Assembly (NCBI GenBank): GCA_902616905.1
Contig: CACMUP010000006.1
Span: 1-64,000 of the forward strand
Source: an uncultured Bacteroidota bacterium
GTDB taxonomy: Bacteria; Bacteroidota; Bacteroidia; Flavobacteriales; Flavobacteriaceae
DNA length: 64,000 nt
Direction of reading: 5' to 3'
Position numbers and translations under genes: made by a program
In this document: piece by piece, positions 23,871-31,109 of the stretch
How the letters are laid out: the number at the start of each line of letters is the position of its first letter
Position numbering within the stretch: position 1 is the stretch's first letter
Notes under the pieces: model-generated
The model's database searches: none
Seen by the model: the letters and a program-made list of their open reading frames with translations, nothing else
What the model was told of the DNA's origin: nothing

Positions 23871-25163
23871 TTAATCAACTACTTTTAAAATAAAATATCT
23901 CTTTTTCCCTCTTTTTATTAGAACATAATGATCAGCAACTAAATCATTTTGATTAATAATGTAATTTTGATCAACCCTTACTTGATTAACTGAAATAGAA
24001 TTTTCGTTAAGAGCTCTTTTTGCTTCACCGTTTGATTTTAAAAATCTTGTTTCTTGAACTAGGGCAGTTATAATATCAATACCTTTTTTTATTTTGGATA
24101 TGCTTACCTCAGTTTGAGGCACACCATCAAACAATTCTAAAAAAAGCTTTGAATTTATTTTTTGTAAGGCCTCACTTGTTCCACCGCCAAAAAGAATTTG
24201 AGAAGCCTCTAACGCCTTTTGAAAGGCTTCATCCCCGTGCACAAATTTAGTTATTTCCTTCGCTATAATTTTTTGAAGAATTCTTAAATGAGGGGATTTA
24301 GCGTGTTCTTCAATATTCATATCCACCTGTTCCTTAGATAAAAAAGTAAAAATTTTAATATAGTTTATTGCATCCTGATCAGAGGTGTTTAACCAAAATT
24401 GATAAAATTTATAAGTAGAAGTTTTATTTTTATCTAACCATATATTTCCGTTTTCAGTTTTCCCAAATTTAGATCCGTCTGATTTTTTAATCAATGGACA
24501 TGTAATTGCATAGGCTTTAACATTTTCTTTTCTTCTAATTAATTCAATACCAGTAGTTATATTTCCCCACTGATCACTCCCCCCTAGCTGTATTTTGCAA
24601 TCAACTGTTTTATAAAGATGTAAAAAGTCATAACCTTGAAGCAATTGATAAGTAAATTCAGTAAAAGACATACCTACTTTAACATTTGAGCCCAAACGCT
24701 TTTTTACAGATTCTTTTCCCATCATATAGTTCACAGTTATATGCTTTCCAATATCTCTTGAAAAATTTACAAGTGTAAATGATTTCATCCAATCATAGTT
24801 GTTTAACATGATAGCTTTATTTTCATTTTTTCTATCGAAATCAAGAAAGTTTTCAAACTGTTTCTGTATGGCTTGAGAATTTTTTTTTAGCGTTTTTTGA
24901 TCTAATAAATTACGTTCATCTGATTTTCCAGAAGGATCTCCAATCATACCTGTAGCACCCCCTAAGAGTACTATAGGAGTATGTCCTGCATTTTGAAAAT
25001 GTTTTAAAATTATAATTTGCACCAAACTTCCAATATGTAGTGAGTCAGCTGTAGGATCAAAACCAATATATCCTTTAGTCTTGTTTTCTAAAAGAAATTT
25101 TTCTGTTTCTGGAGTCATATCATGGAGCAATCCACGCCATTTTAATTCCTGTACAAAATTCAC
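23871..25163 (-). CDS. tyrS: Tyrosyl-tRNA synthetase
   Basis: A 430-residue class I synthetase. GFDPTADSLHIGSLVQI holds the HIGH-equivalent HIGS, KFGKTENGN is the KMSKS equivalent, and QLGGSDQWGNI is the tyrosine/ATP pocket. The C-terminal 70 residues form an S4 RNA-binding domain (GEAKRALNENSISVNQVRV). Full family length. A 10-bp perfect inverted repeat lies 25-54 bases upstream of the ATG in the divergent intergenic region. Confidence 0.96.
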   Translation of the reverse strand: MNFVQELKWRGLLHDMTPETEKFLLENKTKGYIGFDPTADSLHIGSLVQIIILKHFQNAGHTPIVLLGGATGMIGDPSGKSDERNLLDQKTLKKNSQAIQKQFENFLDFDRKNENKAIMLNNYDWMKSFTLVNFSRDIGKHITVNYMMGKESVKKRLGSNVKVGMSFTEFTYQLLQGYDFLHLYKTVDCKIQLGGSDQWGNITTGIELIRRKENVKAYAITCPLIKKSDGSKFGKTENGNIWLDKNKTSTYKFYQFWLNTSDQDAINYIKIFTFLSKEQVDMNIEEHAKSPHLRILQKIIAKEITKFVHGDEAFQKALEASQILFGGGTSEALQKINSKLFLELFDGVPQTEVSISKIKKGIDIITALVQETRFLKSNGEAKRALNENSISVNQVRVDQNYIINQNDLVADHYVLIKRGKKRYFILKVVD

Positions 25164-25187
25164 TTGTATCTATTTTTAAAGTAAAGA

Positions 25188-25217
25188 TAGATTTCTCCGA
25201 GAGAAACGAGAAATCTA
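25188..25217. repeat. 10-bp perfect inverted repeat in the tyrS/epimerase divergent region
   Basis: TAGATTTCTC (25188-25197) and GAGAAATCTA (25208-25217) are exact reverse complements around a 10-base spacer that itself contains a shorter alternative partner, GAGAAA, for TTTCTC. It lies between the divergent starts of tyrS (25163) and the epimerase (25239). No T-run follows on either strand, so it is not an ordinary terminator. It could be an operator or a hairpin in the tyrS 5' leader. Confidence 0.55.
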
Positions 25218-25238
25218 AATCAAAAAAGTGTAATTTGG

Positions 25239-26261
25239 ATGATGATCTTAATCACAGGTGGAACTGGATTTTTAGGAGCACACCTTATTTTAAAGTGCTC
25301 AATAATGAAATTAAAAATTCGTGCAATTTACAGAAGACAAGAAAAAGTAAATGAAGTTGAATTATTTTTTAAAAAATTTGCACCAAAAGATGACAAAAAT
25401 TGCTTTGAACGAATTGAATGGATAAAAACAAACTTAAATGATATAATTAGTTTAGATATGGCTTTAATTGGTGTTGACCAAGTATATCATTGTGCAGCAA
25501 AAGTGTCTTTTGCTAATTTTCATAAAGATAAATTATTAAAGACAAATGTTGAGGGAACTACCAATATTGTAAATCTTTGTATTAAACATAATGTAAAAAA
25601 ACTTGTCTATGTCAGTTCTATTGCTTCTATAGGTGCAGAAAAAGATATCAAAATAATAAATGAATCTAATAGTTGGTTTAAAAATCAAAAACATACCCAT
25701 TATGCTTACTCAAAATTTGCTTCAGAGATGGAAGTTTGGAGAGGAATGCAAGAAGGTTTGAATGCAATAATTGTAAACCCAGGAGTAATAATTGGATATG
25801 ATTTTAGTAGTAATAGCAACAATTTTATTTTCAAGAGAGTAAATAAAGAGTCTCTTTTTTACAGTATTGGAAGAATTGCTTTAGTTGATGTAAATGATGT
25901 AGTTAAAGCAATGATTTTATTGATGAGTTCAAACATAAAAAATGAACGTTTTATTTTAGTTAGTGAAAATATGAGCCAGAAAGAATTTCTTGATAAAATT
26001 GCATTAAAAGTAAAAAAGAGAAAAGCAAGGTTTCCCCTGAAAAGAGGTATGCTTACAACGCTATTAATTGCTGAAAAAATTCTAAATATATTAAAAATTA
26101 AAAAAAGATTTTTAAGTTATGCTTTAATTGATGCAGTATGTTCGCTTCAAAAATATGATGGTGAAAAAATAAAAAAAAATATAAATTTTAATTATACACA
26201 AGTAGAAAATTCTCTTGATATATATCTTAATAATATTCAAAAAAAACAAAAATTAAAATAG
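25239..26261 (+). CDS. NAD(P)-dependent epimerase/dehydratase (extended SDR)
   Basis: A 340-residue extended short-chain dehydrogenase. Rossmann motif ILITGGTGFLGAHL at the start, VYHCAAKVSF (Asn/Ala loop), VYVSSIASIG and the catalytic Tyr-x3-Lys in YAYSKFASE. The region after VNPGVIIGYDF is that of dihydroflavonol-reductase or sterol-dehydrogenase-like SDRs; the substrate cannot be told. ATGATG at the start leaves an ambiguity of one codon. It converges on the DUF4296 gene, with a 9-bp repeat (26267-26275/26301-26309) spanning the junction. Confidence 0.85.
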   Translation: MMILITGGTGFLGAHLILKCSIMKLKIRAIYRRQEKVNEVELFFKKFAPKDDKNCFERIEWIKTNLNDIISLDMALIGVDQVYHCAAKVSFANFHKDKLLKTNVEGTTNIVNLCIKHNVKKLVYVSSIASIGAEKDIKIINESNSWFKNQKHTHYAYSKFASEMEVWRGMQEGLNAIIVNPGVIIGYDFSSNSNNFIFKRVNKESLFYSIGRIALVDVNDVVKAMILLMSSNIKNERFILVSENMSQKEFLDKIALKVKKRKARFPLKRGMLTTLLIAEKILNILKIKKRFLSYALIDAVCSLQKYDGEKIKKNINFNYTQVENSLDIYLNNIQKKQKLK

Positions 26262-26287
26262 ATGTTTAGACTATTGTAAATTATTAT

Positions 26288-26641
26288 TTATTTAGAATTT
26301 AATAGTCTATCAATAGAGTCCTTTTGAATTTTCATTTTATCAAGTACTTTTTTATAAATTTTAGAATATATTCTTGGGTTTTTAGAATAGTATTTATCAC
26401 TTTGAATTAATAGGATACTATCAACCCCATACTTTTGATACAAATAATTTATCCCAAATAAATCTAGAAAGTCTGGATTTTTTTCACTGAAGGTATACAT
26501 TACATCCATCATTATAGCCTCGAAAAGTATTTTTTCCATTGTTTCTTCATTAATTAAATTATTAGGTTTTTGATCTAGAGGGAAATCATTACAGCTAAAA
26601 AATAGAAATATTGATATTAAATAAATAAAATTTTTTGTCAT
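26288..26641 (-). CDS. DUF4296 lipoprotein
   Basis: A 117-residue lipoprotein with a signal ending at Cys17 (FLFFSC). The mature part has the Bacteroidota DUF4296 pattern: EKILFEAIMMDVMY, then YLYQKYGVDSILLIQSDKYYSKNPRIYSKIYKKV split over the centre. Function unknown. In this phylum the family is typically found next to dihydroorotase, as here (7 bases upstream on the same strand). Confidence 0.82.
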   Translation of the reverse strand: MTKNFIYLISIFLFFSCNDFPLDQKPNNLINEETMEKILFEAIMMDVMYTFSEKNPDFLDLFGINYLYQKYGVDSILLIQSDKYYSKNPRIYSKIYKKVLDKMKIQKDSIDRLLNSK

Positions 26642-26648
26642 TTTTTTG

Positions 26649-27986
26649 TCATCTATTAAATGTTAATTCTTTTGCTGCAGATTTTGGGTTTACTTTTCCT
26701 TGGTCATAGACCAAACTTCCATTAAGTATTGTTTTTTCAATTTTGCCTTTAAATTTTGTCCCCTCAAATGGAGACCAACCACATTTATATAATAGATCAT
26801 CCTTTTTTATATTATATTCTTTATCTAAGTCTATAAAAACAAGATCTGCAAAGTACCCTTCTCTAATATATCCTCTGTCCTTAATATTGAACAAAATAGC
26901 AGGATTGTGACACGCTTTTTCAACAATTTTCTCTAAAGAGATTAAACCATTATGATAAGCTGTTAATATTGCTGGTAATGCATGTTGGACAAGGGGACCC
27001 CCTGAAGGTGATTTAGAATAATCATTAAATTTTTCCTTCAATGTGTGTGGTGCATGATCTGTAGCCAATACATCTAAAAAATCATTATTTATCCCCTCCC
27101 ACAAGGCCTCTTGATCTTTTTTGGACTTAATTGAAGGATTCCATTTAATTAGTGTTCCTTTATTTTTATAATCCAAATCGTTGAACCAAAGATGATGAAT
27201 GCATACCTCTGCTGTAATTTTTTTCTTATTAAGTGGAATATTATTTTGAAATAAAGAAAGTTCTTTCGCTGTAGAGAGATGAAAAATATGTAACCGTGCT
27301 CCAGTTTCTTTTGCAAGTGCTACTGCCTTAGACGATGATATATAACAAGCATTTTCATCTCTTATTACAGGATGCTGATCTACAGGGATTTTTTCTCCAA
27401 ACTTTTCTTTAGCAATTTTTAGATTATTCTTGATTGTTTTCTCGTCTTCACAATGAACTGCGATCACCAAATTAGTGCTTCTGAAAATTTGTCTTAAAAC
27501 TTCAGGATCATCAATTAACATATTACCAGTAGAGGAACCTAAAAAAAGTTTTAATGCAGGTACTCTTTTACGATCTAATTTTAAGATTTGGTCTAGATTA
27601 TCATTAGTCCCACCAAACATAAAACTATAATTTGCAAATGATGTTCTAGATGCAAGTTTATTTTTTTGCTCCCAATTTTTAATAGTTGTTGTTTGAGGGT
27701 TAGTATTCGGCATCTCTAAAAAAGACGTAATACCACCAGCAAGTGCAGCTTTAGACTCTGATTCAATAGTACCTTTATCTGTTAATCCAGGTTCCCTAAA
27801 ATGAACTTGATCATCAATTAGTCCAGGAAAAATTATTTTTCCAGATGCATCAAGTATTTGAGATTCTTCTGAAGCCTTTATTGAATTGCCTATTTGAACT
27901 ATGCGTTCATTCTTTACTAAGATATCTTGTTTGGTAAGCTTACCTTCATTTACTAATATGCCGTTGACAATTTTAAGCTTTCTCAT
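26649..27986 (-). CDS. pyrC: Dihydroorotase
   Basis: A 445-residue cyclic amidohydrolase for the third step of UMP synthesis. Visible: GLIDDQVHFREPGLTDKG, MPNTNP, the metal-ligand HCEDE, HIFHLSTA, and DVLATDHAPHTLKEK with the catalytic Asp. The usual HxH metal pair in the first motif is Gln-Val-His here; I believe this is a recurrent variant in Bacteroidota, with the other ligands intact. The gene starts inside the end of the upstream GT2 gene (14-base overlap). Confidence 0.9.
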   Translation of the reverse strand: MRKLKIVNGILVNEGKLTKQDILVKNERIVQIGNSIKASEESQILDASGKIIFPGLIDDQVHFREPGLTDKGTIESESKAALAGGITSFLEMPNTNPQTTTIKNWEQKNKLASRTSFANYSFMFGGTNDNLDQILKLDRKRVPALKLFLGSSTGNMLIDDPEVLRQIFRSTNLVIAVHCEDEKTIKNNLKIAKEKFGEKIPVDQHPVIRDENACYISSSKAVALAKETGARLHIFHLSTAKELSLFQNNIPLNKKKITAEVCIHHLWFNDLDYKNKGTLIKWNPSIKSKKDQEALWEGINNDFLDVLATDHAPHTLKEKFNDYSKSPSGGPLVQHALPAILTAYHNGLISLEKIVEKACHNPAILFNIKDRGYIREGYFADLVFIDLDKEYNIKKDDLLYKCGWSPFEGTKFKGKIEKTILNGSLVYDQGKVNPKSAAKELTFNR

Positions 27987-28710
27987 TTTTTTTTAAAAAC
28001 ATTTTTTTATTTAAACGCAAAAAAAGAACACCTTTAAACGCCTCCCAAATGATACTTTTATCCATTTTTGATTTACCTAATTTTCTGTTTAAAAAAACTA
28101 TAGGATGTTCTTTTATAATGAATCCTTTTAACCAAGACTTATATTTCATTTCAATCTGAAAAGCATATCCAACGAATTTAATTTGCTTTAAATTCAAGTT
28201 AATTAAAACTTCCCTCTTATATCCTACAAAACCCGCTGTTGGGTCTTTTATAGGCATCAAAGTTATTAATCTTACATATAAAGAGGATAAATAAGAAATT
28301 AAAATTCTAGTTAAAGGCCAATTAACAACTCTAAATCCCTTTATGTATCGAGATCCAACAACAACGTCTACATTAGAATTTAATAACTCCAGCATAGGTA
28401 ATAGTTCAGATGGATTGTGAGAAAAATCAGCATCCATTTCAAAAATAAAATCATAATTGTGATTTATTGCCCATAAAAATCCTTCAACATAAGCAGCTCC
28501 AAGACCCTCCTTTTGTTTTCTTTTTTTTAAAAATAATTTTTCAGAATATCTATAAATTAAATTATAAACTACATCTCCTGTACCGTCTGGAGAATTATCA
28601 TCAACTACTAAAATATTTAAATCTAATTTTATTTTAAAAATTTCATGAATTATCGATTCTATATTTTCAATCTCATTATATGTTGGGATAATTACAAGAG
28701 TTTTTTTCAT
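27973..28710 (-). CDS. Polyprenol-phosphate mannose synthase-like GT2
   Basis: A 245-residue soluble GT2 of the dolichol-phosphate-mannose synthase type. VIIPTYNEIENIESII, VVDDNSPDGTGDVV, EMDADFSHNP (DxD), GSRYIKG, then KDPTAGFVGYKREVL and VFLNRKLGKSKMDKSI; this last motif is the DPM1 signature. There is no membrane anchor. It should make a lipid-linked hexose used by GT-C enzymes such as the one at 10977-12317. It overlaps pyrC. Confidence 0.9.
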   Translation of the reverse strand: MKKTLVIIPTYNEIENIESIIHEIFKIKLDLNILVVDDNSPDGTGDVVYNLIYRYSEKLFLKKRKQKEGLGAAYVEGFLWAINHNYDFIFEMDADFSHNPSELLPMLELLNSNVDVVVGSRYIKGFRVVNWPLTRILISYLSSLYVRLITLMPIKDPTAGFVGYKREVLINLNLKQIKFVGYAFQIEMKYKSWLKGFIIKEHPIVFLNRKLGKSKMDKSIIWEAFKGVLFLRLNKKMFLKKNEKA

Positions 28711-28791
28711 AAATATATAAATGTAGTAAATGTAAAATTAGTTCTTAAGCAGCAAATAGGTATAATTTTTTTAAACTGCTAAATTTGAATT

Positions 28792-29457
28792 ATGAAAGAA
28801 TTGATTTACCGAAACTATTTGAATCAAGATTGGATAAGTTTTACTTTTTTAATTAATTTGGTTCTTCTTACAATAATTTTAAAAATTAATCCATCAAGAT
28901 TGAGAAACTCATTATCTATTTATTCGGCAGATCTTTACATTAACAAACATTTCAATGATAAAAATTTAAATTTAATTTCATTTTATAATGTTCTTTGTTT
29001 TATAATAATAATAAGTACACTATGTCTTTCAATAATTTTATTTCTAGAATACAATTATAAAACTATATTATTTGCCAATGAATATTATTATTTATTCTCA
29101 TTATTATTAATTACAATATCTATTCGTTATATTCTTATTCAATTTTTAATTAATAAGTTGAACTTACATCATATTTTCAAAATTGGTGTTTTAAAAAGTT
29201 TCATAAACAATTTTCGTTTTGCACTGTTTTATTTGATTTTTTTATTAATTGTAATTTATTTTAAGATCCAGAACAGAGAGTTTTTAATATTTACTTTGTG
29301 TTATTTAATGATCTGGATTTTTTTTCAGTTTAGAATTTTAATTTTTCTTTTTCGATCTAACCCACAACAAATTCTATATATAATTATTTATCTTTGTACT
29401 GTAAGGGTTATTCCTTGGTACTGGTTCTATATAATTATACTAGAGCCATGGTTGTAA
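28792..29457 (+). CDS. DUF4271 membrane protein
   Basis: A 221-residue protein with about six hydrophobic helices, a conserved NLNLISF / LFANEYYYLF middle and a closing VRVIPWYWFYII ILEPWL. This pattern and the following hemD gene match the DUF4271 family of Bacteroidota. No function is established. It is divergent from the mannose synthase gene and 12 bases upstream of hemD. Confidence 0.8.
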   Translation: MKELIYRNYLNQDWISFTFLINLVLLTIILKINPSRLRNSLSIYSADLYINKHFNDKNLNLISFYNVLCFIIIISTLCLSIILFLEYNYKTILFANEYYYLFSLLLITISIRYILIQFLINKLNLHHIFKIGVLKSFINNFRFALFYLIFLLIVIYFKIQNREFLIFTLCYLMIWIFFQFRILIFLFRSNPQQILYIIIYLCTVRVIPWYWFYIIILEPWL

Positions 29458-29469
29458 AATTGAATGATT

Positions 29470-30210
29470 ATGAAAGTGAAAACAATATTGGTGTCCCAAC
29501 CTGAGCCATCTTCCGAAAAATCTCCTTATAATAGATTAAAAGAAAAACTAAATTTAGCAGTTGATTTTAGACCATTTATACACGTTGAAGGTGTTATTGC
29601 AAAAGAAGTAAGAAAACAAAAAATTGATTTTAACAAATTCGACAACGTTATACTAACTAGTAGAAACGCTGTCGACCACTATTTTCGTTTATGCAAAGAA
29701 ATGAGGTTTACAATAAAGAATACTACAAAATATTTTTGCTTATCTGAGGCTGTGGCTTTCTATCTCCAAAAATATGTTATTTACCGTAAAAGAAAAGTCT
29801 ATGTTGGCGAAGGTAAAATTGGTGATCTAGAAAGTGTTTTCAAAAAATTTGAAAATGAAAATTATTTATTTCCAACTTCTGATCTCCTGAAAAGTGATGT
29901 CCCTGTCTTCCTTGATTCACTAAAATTAAACTGGCAACGTGCGATTTTATATAAAACTGTTGTAAGTGATCTCTCTGATTTAAGAGATGTTTATTATGAT
30001 ATTTTGGTTTTCTTCAGTCCTTCAGGAATTGAATCTTTATTTAAAAATTTTCCCAACTTTAAACAAAATGAAACACGCATTGCTGCGTACGGAAAAACTA
30101 CTATAAAAGCAGCTGAAGATTTTGGACTTAAAGTTCAAGTTAAAGCACCTACTGAACAGTCACCGTCAATGACAATGGCTATCGAAAGATATATAGAAAA
30201 AGTTAATTAG
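29470..30210 (+). CDS. hemD: Uroporphyrinogen-III synthase
   Basis: About 246 residues. Cyclises hydroxymethylbilane to uroporphyrinogen III for haem synthesis. The family is divergent, but KTILVSQPEP, VILTSRNAVDHYF, FLFPTSDLLKSD-like YLFPTSD, VFFSPSGIESLF and IAAYGKTTIKAAEDFGL are the usual markers of the two-lobed fold, including the conserved Tyr/Ser-Gly substrate loops. I chose MKVKTILVSQ; an ATG two codons earlier (29464) is also possible. Position after DUF4271 supports the call. Confidence 0.83.
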   Translation: MKVKTILVSQPEPSSEKSPYNRLKEKLNLAVDFRPFIHVEGVIAKEVRKQKIDFNKFDNVILTSRNAVDHYFRLCKEMRFTIKNTTKYFCLSEAVAFYLQKYVIYRKRKVYVGEGKIGDLESVFKKFENENYLFPTSDLLKSDVPVFLDSLKLNWQRAILYKTVVSDLSDLRDVYYDILVFFSPSGIESLFKNFPNFKQNETRIAAYGKTTIKAAEDFGLKVQVKAPTEQSPSMTMAIERYIEKVN

Positions 30211-30307
30211 ATTTTTCAAAGTTCGATTTTTTACAATCATTATTTTTAAATAAGAATCAATTTTATATTTTTAAATCTAATCATAATTTTATTTTGAATT
30301 ACTCTAC

Positions 30308-30778
30308 ATGAAAATAACACAACAAACTGTCTCAATAGACGGTATAGATAAAATTATAATTAAACATCTAATAAAAGACGCCCGAACGCCTATTCAAATA
30401 TTAGCAAATGCTTCAGGAATTTCGGGAGCTGCTGTCCATCAACGATTGAAAAAAATGGAAAAAGCACAAGTTATTACAGGTTCTCAAATTATTTTAAATC
30501 CAAAAATTTTAGGTTATAAAACCGTAGCATTTGTAGGCATATACTTAGACAAAGCAATCAAAAATCCAGATGCAGTAAAAAAACTAAAAGAAATTCATGA
30601 AGTTATAGAATGCCACTATACAACAGGTAATTGGAGTATTTTTGCAAAACTAATTTGTCGTGACAATGAACACCTAATGGAGTTACTTAATAAAAAAATC
30701 CAACCTGTAGATGGTGTTTCAAGAACTGAAACATTTATATCGTTGCAAGAACAAATAAGTCGACAAGTAGCATTATAA
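30308..30778 (+). CDS. Lrp/AsnC-family transcriptional regulator
   Basis: A 156-residue regulator with an N-terminal AsnC helix-turn-helix (IDKIIIKHLIKDARTPIQIL and GAAVHQRLKKMEKAQVI) and a C-terminal RAM ligand-binding domain (VAFVGIYLD, HEVIECHYTTGNWSIFAKL, VSRTETFISL). Family members bind amino acids and act as local or global regulators. It stands alone with 97 bases before and 331 after; the target is unknown. Confidence 0.93.
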   Translation: MKITQQTVSIDGIDKIIIKHLIKDARTPIQILANASGISGAAVHQRLKKMEKAQVITGSQIILNPKILGYKTVAFVGIYLDKAIKNPDAVKKLKEIHEVIECHYTTGNWSIFAKLICRDNEHLMELLNKKIQPVDGVSRTETFISLQEQISRQVAL

Positions 30779-31109
30779 CTTAGTCTGTTCTACCACAAAA
30801 AGCCTGTATAGCCAAATATGCTAAAATATCTGGTGATGATATTGCAGAAGGAACGCATTATTTGTAGCCCCATTTAAGCGAATACTACTTTCCAACTAAT
30901 AATTTACGAAATACAGTATTTTAAACCCATTTTTGGAATATTTTCCTAACTGTTTTTATTGTTTTAGATGCCCACATACCTGAGACTGAGTTCAGAATAA
31001 TAAGTAAATCATTAGATCCCCATTTTAAATTAAATTCATTTTTAGTGAATTATTTTAAAAAAAGATTTTAGAATTAATTAAACAATATTGGTAGATTAAT
31101 TGGTTTGAG
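30779..31109. other. 331-base gene-free stretch between lrp-like gene and leuS
   Basis: The stretch is less AT-skewed than most gaps in this window. It has a 28-codon open piece on the plus strand starting near 30783 and another of about 40 codons near 30942-31068, neither with a proper start or a family I recognise. No tRNA, strong hairpin with T-run or promoter match was seen. It could be the relic of a decayed gene. Confidence 0.4.

Noticed and set aside
26267-26309. 9-bp inverted repeat TAGACTATT/AATAGTCTA as a bidirectional terminator
   Set aside because: The loop is 25 bases and contains the DUF4296 stop codon region, and neither side is followed by a proper T-run; kept only as a remark under the epimerase.
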